A stretch of 35,613 nt of DNA from Salinivirgaceae bacterium (GTDB lineage Bacteria > Bacteroidota > Bacteroidia > Bacteroidales > SZUA-534). The stretch is from the NCBI GenBank assembly GCA_017650325.1, contig JAGCFC010000212.1:1-35613 (forward strand). The letters run 5' to 3'. This document shows positions 22,380-31,870 of the stretch, one piece after another (the stretch's first letter is position 1; each line of letters begins with the position of its first letter). The notes beneath the pieces are model-generated. The model worked only from the letters and a program-made list of their open reading frames with translations. It had not been told where the DNA came from and did not search any database. Position numbers and translations under genes: made by a program.

Positions 22380-23795
22380 ATGAAAGAGTGGCTGAAAATA
22401 TCGACCATTATTGTCTTGGGCGCTCTGCTCGGGGCCTGCCATCGGCAGTCGAATGCCGATGACGCGAACATCAGCCATGACCTTGACGCTATTGAGCTGC
22501 GCGGTACACTTCTGGCATTAACCGACTACAACTCAATCAGTTATTTCACATATCGCGGCACACCGATGGGCTATCAGTACGAACTGCTGCAAAACCTTGC
22601 AAACAAGTTGGGTTTGAAACTTGAACTTGAGGTATCGAACAATCTTGAGAAAGATTTCGACGACCTTGCCAACCACAAAGTCGATTTGCTGGCCATCAAC
22701 CTAACCGTGACTGCCGAACGACAGAAACTGATGAATTTTACATCGCCGATAATGGAAACGCGGCAAGTGCTTGTTCAGTTGTCGGAAAGGCAGAGGCGGC
22801 GCAATAATCCCGACTACGACGGCTCGATGAAGATTGAATCGCCACTCGATATGGCCGGCAAGACCATCCATGTGGTCAAGAATTCGGCTTTTGCCGAAAG
22901 GCTTCGCAACATTGAGTCGGAAATCGGTGACTCAATCAATATTGTTGAAGTTGAAAATATTGATTCGGAACAACTTATTGAGCAGGTGGCGCACGGCGAA
23001 ATCGACTATTGCGTTACCGACGAGCCTGTGGCAATGATTAACCAAACTTACTACCCGACGCTCGACATCAGCGTTGCAGTATCGTTCCCGCAGAATATGG
23101 CGTGGGCAGTGAGCAAGGACAATCCGCAACTTCTGGAAGCCATAAACGACTGGATTGCAGAGACAAGGGGCTCGACATTCCATATGGTGCTCTACAAAAA
23201 ATACTTCAAAGACCCGAAAACGCTCACACGCGCTCAAAGTCCCTACCTTTCGTTCAAAGGTGGCAGCATATCGTCGTACGACAACGCCATAAAAAAATAC
23301 AGCAAAATCATCGACTGGGACTGGCGGCTGCTGGCGGCGCTCATCTATCAGGAATCGCGGTTCAAGACCGATGCGCGTTCTTGGTGCGGTGCCTTCGGAC
23401 TGATGCAATTGATGCCCGAAACGGCCGCCACATATGGTATCGATTCCACATCGTCGGCTGAAGCTAACATCAAAGCGGGTGTGAAATATCTGAAATGGAT
23501 TGACAAACAACTGGTTGACTCCGTGGCCGACAAAAACGAACGCACAAAATTTGTGCTGGCGGCGTACAACATCGGGTTGGGGCACATTCTCGACGCACGG
23601 CGTGTGGCGAAGGCTAACGGCGGTAATCCTGATGTTTGGGACGACGGCGTCGATTTCTATCTGTTGCACAAATCGGAAGCCACATACTACAACCCCGAAC
23701 TTGTGAAATCGGGCTACTGCCGCGGCGATGAGACCTACAATTTTGTCCGTGAGATTATGGAACGCTACCGAATCTACACAACACTCATAAAATAG
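22380..23795 (+). CDS. MltF-like membrane-bound lytic transglycosylase (lipoprotein)
   Basis: 471 aa. Lytic transglycosylases cleave the MurNAc-GlcNAc bond of peptidoglycan to form 1,6-anhydroMurNAc. The N-terminus is a lipoprotein signal (IIVLGALLGAC, Cys about residue 20). Residues about 40-265 form a type 3 periplasmic solute-binding domain (YRGTPMGYQYELLQNLANKLG, DLLAINLTVTAERQ), as in E. coli MltF. Residues about 295-460 are the SLT domain, with the catalytic Glu in LIYQESRF (about 322) and GAFGLMQLMPETAATYGI after it, then AAYNIGLGHI. The order regulatory domain then SLT is diagnostic of MltF. The downstream GT2 gene follows within 14 nt, suggesting an operon. Confidence 0.93.
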   Translation: MKEWLKISTIIVLGALLGACHRQSNADDANISHDLDAIELRGTLLALTDYNSISYFTYRGTPMGYQYELLQNLANKLGLKLELEVSNNLEKDFDDLANHKVDLLAINLTVTAERQKLMNFTSPIMETRQVLVQLSERQRRRNNPDYDGSMKIESPLDMAGKTIHVVKNSAFAERLRNIESEIGDSINIVEVENIDSEQLIEQVAHGEIDYCVTDEPVAMINQTYYPTLDISVAVSFPQNMAWAVSKDNPQLLEAINDWIAETRGSTFHMVLYKKYFKDPKTLTRAQSPYLSFKGGSISSYDNAIKKYSKIIDWDWRLLAALIYQESRFKTDARSWCGAFGLMQLMPETAATYGIDSTSSAEANIKAGVKYLKWIDKQLVDSVADKNERTKFVLAAYNIGLGHILDARRVAKANGGNPDVWDDGVDFYLLHKSEATYYNPELVKSGYCRGDETYNFVREIMERYRIYTTLIK

Positions 23796-23809
23796 TGTGT
23801 ATTAGCCAA

Positions 23810-24952
23810 ATGGTCGATACAATTGTTACTATGGTTTTTCTTGCGATGTCGCTCGTTTATGCGGTGCTGATTATTCGCTTTTTTTTCGGATTCAAGAAGA
23901 TTGGCCGACAACCACATCACAGCGGTGCAAGGCTGGCGGTGAGCGTTATAGTTCCGTTCCGAAACGAAGAAAGCACAATCGGGCGGACACTTGAATCGCT
24001 ACTTGAACAGCAGACCAACACTGACTTTGAGATTGTAGCTGCCGACGATCACAGCACCGACGACTCGGCACGTGTGGTGACTGACATTGCCGCTCGGAAC
24101 CCGCATTTGCGATTGGTTGAATCAACGGGACAAGGCAAAAAAGCCGCACTTGCAACCGGCATTGACTCTGCCCATCACAACGCAATAATTACCGCCGACG
24201 CCGACTGCACCTACAACAGCCATTGGCTCGATGCGATGTCGGCCACATTTGAGCAGCAGGGTTGCCGATTGTTGGCCGCACCGGTGGTGATTGGCGGCAG
24301 GCTGAATTGGTTCGGGAAGTTCCAATTTGTCGATTTTGCAAGCCTTGTCGGTAGCGGAATCGGCGCAGCAGGGTGCGGCCACCCCATAATGTGCAATGGT
24401 GCGAATCTAATGTTCAGTCGACAGACATACAATGAGTTAACCGATCCGCTCAACTCAAAATTCGCTTCGGGCGACGATGTGTTTCTTCTGCATAGCATCA
24501 AGCAAAACTTCGGTGCAGACAGCATTTGTTTCGCCGCACAACCCGAAACAATTGCCGAAACCCGTCCGGCACCGACCGTGGGCGCATTTCTGCGACAACG
24601 CACGCGCTGGGGCGGCAAAGCCACGGGCTACACCGATGCCGACAGTCTGATTGTAGCTGCAATTGTTGCCGCCAAATCGTTTTTGCTCTGCATTGGAATT
24701 GCCGCACTGCCGCTGCTCTGGAAGCCAGCACTTGTCTTATATCTGACAAAGTTGGTGGCCGATACTCTGCTGTTGTCGGCTGTATGCAAGCGGTTTGGCA
24801 ACCGCCGATTCTTGTGGTGGATGCCTGTGTATGAGTTTATTGTGGCGGTTTATATATTATGGGTATTTGTTTCGGCTATTTTCTCTTCGGGCAAACCCAC
24901 TTGGAAATCTTCGCGGAAAGAGGAATATCGTCACACCAAACATAAAATTTGA
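23810..24952 (+). CDS. Glycosyltransferase family 2, membrane-associated
   Basis: 380 aa from ATG 23810; a GTG at 23795 overlapping the previous stop would add five residues. N-terminal membrane segment (about 5-25), then a GT-A catalytic domain: VIVPFRNEESTIGRTLESLL (about 46-65), ADDHSTDDS, the metal-binding DADC (about 130), FASGDDVFL and the QRTRWGGKA box (about 263-271). Two or three membrane helices follow (about 283-360). This layout resembles processive or polyprenol-using GT2 enzymes that build surface glycans. The donor sugar is not predictable. Probably co-transcribed with the mltF-like gene. Confidence 0.88.
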   Translation: MVDTIVTMVFLAMSLVYAVLIIRFFFGFKKIGRQPHHSGARLAVSVIVPFRNEESTIGRTLESLLEQQTNTDFEIVAADDHSTDDSARVVTDIAARNPHLRLVESTGQGKKAALATGIDSAHHNAIITADADCTYNSHWLDAMSATFEQQGCRLLAAPVVIGGRLNWFGKFQFVDFASLVGSGIGAAGCGHPIMCNGANLMFSRQTYNELTDPLNSKFASGDDVFLLHSIKQNFGADSICFAAQPETIAETRPAPTVGAFLRQRTRWGGKATGYTDADSLIVAAIVAAKSFLLCIGIAALPLLWKPALVLYLTKLVADTLLLSAVCKRFGNRRFLWWMPVYEFIVAVYILWVFVSAIFSSGKPTWKSSRKEEYRHTKHKI

Positions 24953-24960
24953 TACCTTTG
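24953..24960 (+). promoter_or_regulatory. -7 promoter element of the mannose-6-phosphate isomerase gene
   Basis: TACCTTTG fits TAnnTTTG, right after the GT2 stop codon. It places transcription start near 24967, which argues for translation start at the ATG pair 24983/24986 rather than a TTG at 24968. Confidence 0.55.
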
Positions 24961-24982
24961 CGGACTTTTGTTAACGAAAAGT

Positions 24983-25972
24983 ATGATGAACACACTATAT
25001 CCGCTGAAATTCACACCGATTCTCAAAGAGAAGATTTGGGGCGGCAACAAACTGTCGAGCGTGCTAAACAAACAGCAAGACTCGATGCAGAAAATCGGCG
25101 AAAGTTGGGAACTGTCGGGGCTCGAAAGCGACTTGTCAGTTGTGGCCAACGGCTTTCTGGCGGGCAATACCATCGACGAACTCATTGAGGTTTATATGGG
25201 CGACCTTGTTGGCGACGCCGTATTCTCGAAATTCGGCACCAGTTTCCCTCTGCTGTTCAAATTCATCGAAGCAAGCGACAATCTTTCTATTCAGGTGCAC
25301 CCCAACGACGAGTTGGCAATGAGCCGCCACAACTCTTGGGGCAAAACCGAAATGTGGTATATCATTGAGTCGGAACCCGATGCAAAACTTATTGCCGGAT
25401 TCAACCGCCCGATGGACAAGCAGAAATATCTTGAACACTTCAAAAACGGCACCCTGCGCGACGTATTGAATTGGGAAAACGCAAAGCCGGGCGATGTGTT
25501 CTTTATTCCTGCCGGACGTGTTCACTCAATCGGTCCGAACATTCTGCTGGCCGAAGTGCAGCAAGCATCCGACATCACATATCGAATCTACGACTGGGAC
25601 CGCGTTGATGCCAACGGCAAAGCCCGCGAAATGCATACCGACTGGGCTGTTGACGCCATCGACTACACATACCTCAACGAGTACCGCACACCGTACACGG
25701 TCAACAAAAACAACAGCGCGAAAATTGCTCAATGCCAGTATTTCACTGTCAACATTCTTGATTTCTCGAAGAAAATTGATATCGACTACGGCCGGATTGA
25801 CTCGTTTGTGGTGTATATGGCCGTCGAAGGCAAAACACTCATCAGCGCACCTGGGCTTGCGGAACCTGTTGAGATAACGAAAGGCGAAACCGTGCTCATC
25901 CCCGCCGAAATGAAAGAGATTGAACTGACTCCACTCTCAGGCGAATCAAAATTGCTCGAAATCTATATTTAG
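24983..25972 (+). CDS. manA: Mannose-6-phosphate isomerase, class I
   Basis: 329 aa. Interconverts mannose 6-phosphate and fructose 6-phosphate in the cytosol, feeding GDP-mannose and related nucleotide sugars. Cupin fold with the zinc ligands of class I enzymes: SIQVHPNDELA (about residues 95-105, Gln and His), GKTEMWYII (Glu, about 114-122) and PAGRVHSIG (His, about 173-181). It has the short bacterial length rather than the long eukaryotic form. The start is chosen by the promoter position; the adjacent ATG three bases later is equally possible. Its product is relevant to the glycosyltransferase and surface-polysaccharide genes in the window. Confidence 0.92.
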   Translation: MMNTLYPLKFTPILKEKIWGGNKLSSVLNKQQDSMQKIGESWELSGLESDLSVVANGFLAGNTIDELIEVYMGDLVGDAVFSKFGTSFPLLFKFIEASDNLSIQVHPNDELAMSRHNSWGKTEMWYIIESEPDAKLIAGFNRPMDKQKYLEHFKNGTLRDVLNWENAKPGDVFFIPAGRVHSIGPNILLAEVQQASDITYRIYDWDRVDANGKAREMHTDWAVDAIDYTYLNEYRTPYTVNKNNSAKIAQCQYFTVNILDFSKKIDIDYGRIDSFVVYMAVEGKTLISAPGLAEPVEITKGETVLIPAEMKEIELTPLSGESKLLEIYI

Positions 25973-26064
25973 ACTTCAGTCCACAGACTTCAGTCACAAT
26001 TTAATAAGAGCCTAACGCCTTATAATTTGGCTTAAACTCCTAAATTCCAACTCCTAACATCCTG
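25972..26064. repeat. Heptad-phased repeats between convergent genes
   Basis: GACTTCA-GTCCACA-GACTTCA-GTCACAA (25972-25999) is a 14-bp direct repeat made of 7-mers. Further on, CTCCTAA-ATTCCAA-CTCCTAA-CATCCTG (26037-26064) shows the same 7-bp period and runs over the recO stop codon. The units differ from those in the long array at 5395-5716. Confidence 0.5.
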
Positions 26065-26776
26065 AAAACACCTCGTGCAGAATCTCGTACGAGTTCACTT
26101 CCTTCATTGTTGGGATGCGGAACTGATACCATTGAATCACTGTTTCAAGCATAAAATCACGTTCCTGACGCGACATCTGCACATCGCACAAGTTGTTGTA
26201 TTGGCAATCAGCGAAATACGCAATCCGTCCGAACACTTCGGATGAAACATAATGGCGGTGAACTGGCCGCACCGCAGTGCTGTGCCCCTGTTCCAAATCG
26301 AAAAACTGATGACCGCTGTCGATACTCGGGAAAAATCCCAAAATGCGGCTCAACTTGACCATAAACGCCAGATGGAAAAACTGCAACCCCGCCTGCATCT
26401 GTTCCAGAATCTGCACCGACGTATCGATGAACTCGAACTGCGCATCGTCTTCGGCTTCCTCGCGGATGCTTTTGCTCACCACCTCGGCCATAAACATCAA
26501 CAATGTGCTTTTGCGAATATCGGAGGTGCAGTTGACAAGGTTTGGGGCTGGCTTGTACTCGGTAAGTTTCTGTACGTCACGCTCTGACTTATAAGAATAT
26601 ACCACATCGAGCAGCGACATTGGATGGAACGCACCCATTTTTGAACGGCTTTTACCACCAAAACCATACACCATCAGAGATATACGGCCGTGCTGTCGCG
26701 AAAGCGCCTGAACAATTATCGACGAATCGCTGAAACGCGTGTGGCTCAAAACAACTATGCGGTCGGTGCAAAGCAT
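26054..26776 (-). CDS. recO: DNA repair protein RecO
   Basis: 240 aa. RecO anneals single strands and, with RecR, loads RecA onto SSB-coated DNA in gap repair. The N-terminal OB-fold (about 1-80) has the family signature IVVLSHTRFSDSSIIVQALSRQHG followed by GRISLMVYGFGG, split between residues 7 and 43. The C-terminal part is helical (LLMFMAEVVSKSIREE, QFFHLAFMVKLSRILGFFP). The zinc-finger cysteines of some RecO proteins are absent. It begins 9 nt after the stop of porZ and is almost certainly co-transcribed with it, a pairing worth noting because the two functions are unrelated. Confidence 0.93.
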   Translation of the reverse strand: MLCTDRIVVLSHTRFSDSSIIVQALSRQHGRISLMVYGFGGKSRSKMGAFHPMSLLDVVYSYKSERDVQKLTEYKPAPNLVNCTSDIRKSTLLMFMAEVVSKSIREEAEDDAQFEFIDTSVQILEQMQAGLQFFHLAFMVKLSRILGFFPSIDSGHQFFDLEQGHSTAVRPVHRHYVSSEVFGRIAYFADCQYNNLCDVQMSRQERDFMLETVIQWYQFRIPTMKEVNSYEILHEVFSGC

Positions 26777-26785
26777 CGGGGATGG

Positions 26786-29044
26786 CTATTTGACTACGTG
26801 GATTTTGCCGACATTGCGAGTTACTCCGTCGGTTGTAGTGCACTGTATCAGATAAATACCTGTCTCGACTCGGCGGCCGTCGCGGTTGCAGAGGTTCCAA
26901 AGGGCGCTACCGCCATTGCTCATTGTCTCGTGAACCAGATTCCCGCGCAAGTCGGTGATTCTGACCACAGTTTGCTCAGCAAGACCGCGGATGGTCACAT
27001 CGTCGTAATAATCGGGCGGCACGGGGTTGGGCGCAGCAAAAACGCTGCTCATTCCAGCATCGGGCTTTGTCGATGAAATGACAGCCGACTGCAAACCCCG
27101 GTCGGTTACAATATAAATAATACCCTTATCGTCATCAATGGCAAGCGACATTACATTGTTCGAGAACAACGGGGAGTTGTCCTTGTTGTAGGCCGCATAC
27201 TGCTCCGTACCGTCGGGCGAGATTACAAAAAGTCCGCCACTCTCGGTGCCAATCCATTTGCGGTTGCCGCCATCGACAGCGATGGTGTTCACCACCTCGG
27301 TAATCAGCAGCGACTGGTAATAACCCTCCTCTATCATTTGCGGATAGCGGGCGAAAAAGTTTTTTCCTTGAAGAATATATTCGGGATGGTCGTACACATA
27401 GACACCTTCGTCCGAAGCTATCCAAACTGCACCATTGCGGTCCTGAACAATATCGTTAATGTTCGAGTTAAGTTCGCCACCACTCTCATTGCAAGGCAAA
27501 AAACAGAGATAGTTGTCATCGGATGCGGTCTCGGGTGTGCCATTGGCATTCCAAACCAATATTTTGCCGCCACGTGGCTGTACGAGCCATAAATCATCAT
27601 TACGAGTGCAAATAAGTTTTCCAGTGTGCTGGCCAATCATATTACCACCATAGTTGCAACTATACCAATCACCACCAGCCGTACGGACCGAAATTGGAAT
27701 TTGTGAGAACGCATTAGCTGTCCACAAATTGCCACGACTGTCAAAAGCACACCCACTCACAGCATCTCCATAAACCTCATCTTTGTTTACCGTAATATGC
27801 TGCCCCACACCATTATTATACTCCCATATGCCATAACGCCAGGCAATGGCTATATAATGATTTGGATTGCCGTGAGTGGCAAAACCTATGACATCGCGCA
27901 TTTCTTCCATTTCAAGGAAAACATTTCTATCAATGTGTTCCCATCTACTACCGTCGTATGAAAAAACATCAGCAGGGATATACATGTTTCCACTTGGCTG
28001 ACTGATTCCTCCCGGCGCCACCAATAGTTTCCCTGCATTGTAGCACACACTATAGAATCTGTTACTCCATGGGCCTTCGGGCACAATCGCCATAAAATCG
28101 CCATCGGAGTAACGGCCTAATGAGTAATACGAGTCGGAATACCATATCAAATCACCATCGGCAAACCCCATTGTTACATATTCTGTCTCCAAAGTCGCGT
28201 GTTGGTGAAGATTGGCTTCGTAAGACGTCATACCAACGCTGGTACACACTACAAGAAGACCATCGCGACTTGTGAGCGACTTTACGGATGGTAAACTATC
28301 CCAAACCACGGTCCAATTTTGACCATCGTAAGCCATCACGCAACTACTATTGTCATCATAATCTTCGCTAACATAAAGCTTTCCGTTGAACTCACAGCCC
28401 GTGTTCACCCACATCCGCTCAGTGTCGATGCTTACATACTCCCAATTTCGAAAATCAGAAAGGAACAGATTATCGAGCCGCCCACGTATCAACCCGTATT
28501 CAGAAAATGCGTACAGATACTCCCCGAATACCTGCGAGCCTTTAATCTTAATCTGCCGGCCATCATTCGTCAACACATAGGTGTCGACAAACTTCCGTAA
28601 CTTTAAATCGACGACTGTCAGGCCGAAATCACATGACAGATAAGCCTTGTCGCCATCAAAGTTTATGTGATTGACTCTTTTCGACACAGACATGTTCTTG
28701 TCCTTCAGTCCCGGCATATTGAAAATTCTTTCGTCATCGTCGATTAAATCGATATTACCATTGGTGTAGCCAACAACAAGTATATTCAACCTCTCGTTGT
28801 AGGCAATACTGCCCACACCCATATCGGACAAGCCCTCGATTGTGGTCAGATGGCGAATACGTCCATCCTCCTTGTCATAACAAAACAGTCCCACACCGGC
28901 CGCACAATATACCTCCGTGCCTGTTACAGCCACCGATTGCCCATTTGTGTAATTCAGATGGTCGCGCCACGAGTTATCGACAATTTGCGCCTGAACCTGA
29001 AGCACAAACAATAATAAGACAGCAACAGCCGATAGTCTTGTCAT
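26786..29044 (-). CDS. porZ: PorZ-like T9SS component (beta-propeller protein with sorting domain)
   Basis: 752 aa from Met 29044, which opens a signal peptide ([20 protein letters not shown]); an upstream Met at 29098 would precede the promoter. Two seven-bladed-type propeller regions (about 25-330 and 335-660) are built from [27 protein letters not shown] and similar two-component-regulator propeller repeats. Then comes a C-terminal domain with [29 protein letters not shown] and GIYLIQ typical of T9SS-type sorting domains. In Porphyromonas gingivalis, PorZ is a surface member of the T9SS attachment complex that binds anionic LPS and retains its C-terminal domain. Same family inferred from layout and the N-terminal [10 protein letters not shown] motif. 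Operon with recO. Confidence 0.85.
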   Translation of the reverse strand: MTRLSAVAVLLLFVLQVQAQIVDNSWRDHLNYTNGQSVAVTGTEVYCAAGVGLFCYDKEDGRIRHLTTIEGLSDMGVGSIAYNERLNILVVGYTNGNIDLIDDDERIFNMPGLKDKNMSVSKRVNHINFDGDKAYLSCDFGLTVVDLKLRKFVDTYVLTNDGRQIKIKGSQVFGEYLYAFSEYGLIRGRLDNLFLSDFRNWEYVSIDTERMWVNTGCEFNGKLYVSEDYDDNSSCVMAYDGQNWTVVWDSLPSVKSLTSRDGLLVVCTSVGMTSYEANLHQHATLETEYVTMGFADGDLIWYSDSYYSLGRYSDGDFMAIVPEGPWSNRFYSVCYNAGKLLVAPGGISQPSGNMYIPADVFSYDGSRWEHIDRNVFLEMEEMRDVIGFATHGNPNHYIAIAWRYGIWEYNNGVGQHITVNKDEVYGDAVSGCAFDSRGNLWTANAFSQIPISVRTAGGDWYSCNYGGNMIGQHTGKLICTRNDDLWLVQPRGGKILVWNANGTPETASDDNYLCFLPCNESGGELNSNINDIVQDRNGAVWIASDEGVYVYDHPEYILQGKNFFARYPQMIEEGYYQSLLITEVVNTIAVDGGNRKWIGTESGGLFVISPDGTEQYAAYNKDNSPLFSNNVMSLAIDDDKGIIYIVTDRGLQSAVISSTKPDAGMSSVFAAPNPVPPDYYDDVTIRGLAEQTVVRITDLRGNLVHETMSNGGSALWNLCNRDGRRVETGIYLIQCTTTDGVTRNVGKIHVVK

Positions 29045-29061
29045 AAATGTTTTGTTTTTTG

Positions 29062-29085
29062 CAAAGATAATAAAGACCAAAGATA
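29062..29085 (-). promoter_or_regulatory. Two candidate -7 elements of porZ-recO
   Basis: On the minus strand TATCTTTG occurs twice, at 29078-29085 and 29062-29069, both fitting TAnnTTTG exactly. Either would give a leader of about 10-30 nt before the Met at 29044. Confidence 0.55.
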
Positions 29086-29140
29086 TTGCACGACACAATA
29101 TATATATCGATTTTTGCGACCAACAATAAATTTTGTGAAA

Positions 29141-29407
29141 ATGCGACGGTTGCTAAGCATGCTGTTCATATTGCCCATACGCCTTTATCAGATTCTGATA
29201 TCGCCGCTGCTGCCCAACAGTTGCCGCTTCACCCCCACCTGCTCAGCTTACGCCATAGAGGCTCTAAAAGTCCATGGTCCGGTTATCGGCCTATGGCTAA
29301 CTTTCAGACGCATAATCAGATGCAACCCATGGGGAGGCAGCGGATACGACCCTGTTCCACCACGCCATTGGTACAAAAACAAAGACTCAAAACCTGCTGA
29401 ATATTAA
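29141..29407 (+). CDS. yidD: Membrane protein insertion efficiency factor YidD
   Basis: 88 aa from ATG 29141; a TTG at 29114 would add nine residues. Small peripheral inner-membrane protein that assists YidC-dependent insertion. Family signature present: [18 protein letters not shown] at about 13-30, followed by [14 protein letters not shown] (three conserved Cys with the later RCNPWGG), then HGPVIGLWL and GYDPVPP. Outside its usual rnpA/yidC setting; here it is divergent from porZ. Confidence 0.95.
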   Translation: MRRLLSMLFILPIRLYQILISPLLPNSCRFTPTCSAYAIEALKVHGPVIGLWLTFRRIIRCNPWGGSGYDPVPPRHWYKNKDSKPAEY

Positions 29408-29440
29408 CATTGCAGCGTTGATAACAAACATTTTCAGGCA

Positions 29441-29471
29441 CTTGCAACGCCCCCATTTCGACTTAGATTTG
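29441..29471 (+). promoter_or_regulatory. Promoter (CTTG-N19-TAGATTTG)
   Basis: TAGATTTG (29464-29471) fits the -7 consensus and CTTG (29441-29444) lies 19 nt upstream as a near-consensus -33. It would drive the oxidoreductase-like gene at 29491 and perhaps the acyltransferase genes behind it. Confidence 0.6.
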
Positions 29472-29490
29472 CATAAATCATATTTCGAAT

Positions 29491-30390
29491 ATGCTGAATA
29501 TTGGAATTGTAGGACTGAAAAATGCGACACCGTTCATCGACGCCATGAACGAATTGCCCGAATTCAGTTTCAAAGGCATCTACGATCCCTGTCTGCTTTT
29601 GGACAGGAATCGCCAGACAGCATTCACCGCATTCATGTCGTTCGGTGACTTGTGCTGCGAGTGCGATGCCGTCATCTTCAGCATCGACGACAATATCTAC
29701 CAACCGCTTGTGTGTGAGGCTATCCGCCATTCTCTCAATGTCTTTGTGTCGGGCGTGCAGAACTATGAACTGAAAGAGCTCAACGAACTGCTCACCCTGC
29801 GCGACGAGGCTTGTTCAACTGTACATATCGGACATCCGCTGATATGTTCCAACCTGTTCCAACAAACAAGGCTTCTGTGCAAACATCCACTCGACATACA
29901 GTGTAACATTGTGCGTGACAGTAACCCAAACCTGGTGTCACTAGCCCGTAACGAGATCAGCATGTTGCTCACACTGGCTCGTTCAAGCGTACACCGCACC
30001 GCAGTTAACGTCTACTCCAGTTTCAGCAGCGTGCCCGACTCCCTGCGTGTCAGGCTCGACTTTGACAACGGCACCATAGGTAACATCAGCATCGACCGCT
30101 ACGGACTGAAGCCAGCGCACAGCATAAAAGCCGTCAACTATAACAGCATTGTGGAAACCGACATTGCCAACTGCAGAATAGCGACTCTCAACAGCGACTC
30201 GCCTAATACACCTTCAACTCAAAGCATTGGAGGCGACGGACTTTCTCCGTTAGCCATGCAGTTGAAAACATTTCTTATATGCGTAATGGGTGGAAACGAA
30301 TTGCACAACAGCCTTGAAAACGAAATCAGCACAAACATGGCTTGCCAACGCATTCACGAAAAAATGCGCATCAATTTCAACGTATTCTGA
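29491..30390 (+). CDS. Divergent Gfo/Idh/MocA-type protein, probably not a standard dehydrogenase
   Basis: 299 aa. The N-terminus looks like the Rossmann fold of Gfo/Idh/MocA oxidoreductases (MLNIGIVGLKNATPFIDAM, then FKGIYDP and CDAVIFSIDDN). The C-terminal half resembles the family's second domain (VRLDFDNGTIGNISIDRYG, a strand pattern used at the substrate side). Two hallmarks are missing: the glycine-rich GxGxxG loop is reduced to GLKNAT, and the EKP motif expected after NVFV is SGVQ. It may therefore bind a sugar nucleotide or regulate rather than catalyse NAD-linked oxidation. Its own promoter lies upstream, and the MBOAT gene follows 63 nt later, which suggests a role in surface-glycan metabolism. 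Confidence 0.65.
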   Translation: MLNIGIVGLKNATPFIDAMNELPEFSFKGIYDPCLLLDRNRQTAFTAFMSFGDLCCECDAVIFSIDDNIYQPLVCEAIRHSLNVFVSGVQNYELKELNELLTLRDEACSTVHIGHPLICSNLFQQTRLLCKHPLDIQCNIVRDSNPNLVSLARNEISMLLTLARSSVHRTAVNVYSSFSSVPDSLRVRLDFDNGTIGNISIDRYGLKPAHSIKAVNYNSIVETDIANCRIATLNSDSPNTPSTQSIGGDGLSPLAMQLKTFLICVMGGNELHNSLENEISTNMACQRIHEKMRINFNVF

Positions 30391-30453
30391 CATTGCGGCT
30401 TAGGCGCTATACAATGAAAGAGACTACAAAATGGCGTAAAACGACATAAAACC

Positions 30454-31869
30454 ATGCTTTTCAGTTCATTAACATTCATCGGTTTTTTCCTGCCAATTGT
30501 TCTTTTTCTCTATTTCATTATTCCACAACGCACATACCGAAATGCTATTTTGCTTATAGCAAGCCTATTGTTTTACATGTGGGGCGAGCCGAAATTCGTT
30601 TTTCTGATTATGGCCTCAGTCCTATTCAATTACGCAATGGGCATATTAATAGCCCGCAAACCGCTGAAAACATTGCTTTTACTTGCAGTATCAGTCGACA
30701 TTGGTGTTTTATTCATTTTCAAATATCTCGGATTCTCGTGCATGATTGTAAATCACCTGATTACATTTTTGCATCTCAATCTGGTTGCAGTTGTCGATTT
30801 AGCGCTGCCAATAGGAATATCGTTCTACACTTTCCAGCAAATCACCTATCTGGTCGATGTCTATCGGAATCCGCAACTTGTGCAGCGTAACATTCTGAAT
30901 CTCGGACTCTATATTGTTTTCTTTCCGCAGCTGATAGCAGGCCCCATTGTTCGCTATCACGACATTAGGCTGCAAATAGCCGAAAGACGAGAGTCGCTTG
31001 ACGGTGTTTGTCTGGGATTTCAGCGATTCATTATCGGACTGGCAAAGAAAGTTCTGATAGCAAACAACATGGCATTAGTATGCGATACCATTTATGCCGC
31101 CGACTTTTTCTCCTACGGCCCTGCCGCCGCATGGATAGCCGCCATTGCCTATACTCTTCAGATTTTCTACGATTTTTCAGGATATTCCGACATGGCAATC
31201 GGTCTCGCTAAAATATTCGGATTCAATCTATTGGAGAATTTCAATTATCCTTATGCGGCTCATTCGGTGACCGATTTCTGGAGACGCTGGCACATATCGC
31301 TCACCAATTTCTTCCGCGACTATGTTTATATCCCTCTCGGGGGAAACCGTTGCGGAGAACGGCGAACAGCCGCCAACCGCGGCATTGTCTTCTTCCTGAC
31401 CGGTTTGTGGCACGGAGCGGCATTCAATTTCATACTTTGGGGCTTGCTGCATGGTGCCGCCATGACTGTCGAGCGAGCCTTGAAACTTGACGATATTAAA
31501 AATAAGATTGGCCGCCAACTGTACCGCATTGCCACACTTTTGGCAATAATTATGCTTTGGGTACTGTTCCGCAACGGCACCATGAGCGGACTACACTTAT
31601 GGCAGAAAATGCTGGGATTCAATAGTCTGCATCACGGAGTCGCCACCAACTTGTGGCTGTTTTTTGTCGATTGTAAATTCTACATTATTCTCGCGGTGGC
31701 GGTCCTCTTCGCTTTTCCTTGGTGGCGCGGCATCAAAATAAACACGGAGGCTGCATTGTCGTCGATTTTATCGGTTTTGAAAGGTGCAGCGCTGATATTC
31801 CTGCTTCTGCTTTGCATGGCCAATCTTGCCAACGGAACATATAACCCATTCATTTATTTCAGGTTCTGA
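30454..31869 (+). CDS. MBOAT-family O-acyltransferase (AlgI-like)
   Basis: 471 aa, polytopic inner-membrane protein with about ten hydrophobic segments. AlgI-type MBOAT proteins move acyl (usually acetyl) groups across the membrane for O-acetylation of exported polysaccharide. Diagnostic region: PIGISFYTFQQITYLVDVYR (about 111-130), FPQLIAGPIVRYHD, FYDFSGYSDMAIGLAKIFGF (about 230-249), DFWRRWHISLTNFFRDYVYIPLGGNR (split around 271-296) and LTGLWHGAAFNFILWG, with the catalytic His in WHGA (about 317). One base separates its stop from the downstream DHHW-type gene, the usual AlgI/AlgX-like pairing. Confidence 0.93.
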   Translation: MLFSSLTFIGFFLPIVLFLYFIIPQRTYRNAILLIASLLFYMWGEPKFVFLIMASVLFNYAMGILIARKPLKTLLLLAVSVDIGVLFIFKYLGFSCMIVNHLITFLHLNLVAVVDLALPIGISFYTFQQITYLVDVYRNPQLVQRNILNLGLYIVFFPQLIAGPIVRYHDIRLQIAERRESLDGVCLGFQRFIIGLAKKVLIANNMALVCDTIYAADFFSYGPAAAWIAAIAYTLQIFYDFSGYSDMAIGLAKIFGFNLLENFNYPYAAHSVTDFWRRWHISLTNFFRDYVYIPLGGNRCGERRTAANRGIVFFLTGLWHGAAFNFILWGLLHGAAMTVERALKLDDIKNKIGRQLYRIATLLAIIMLWVLFRNGTMSGLHLWQKMLGFNSLHHGVATNLWLFFVDCKFYIILAVAVLFAFPWWRGIKINTEAALSSILSVLKGAALIFLLLLCMANLANGTYNPFIYFRF

Positions 31870-31870
31870 C

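Noticed and set aside
22932-23669. Open frame of 245 codons on the minus strand
   Set aside because: Antisense to the MltF-like gene, whose motifs are clear.
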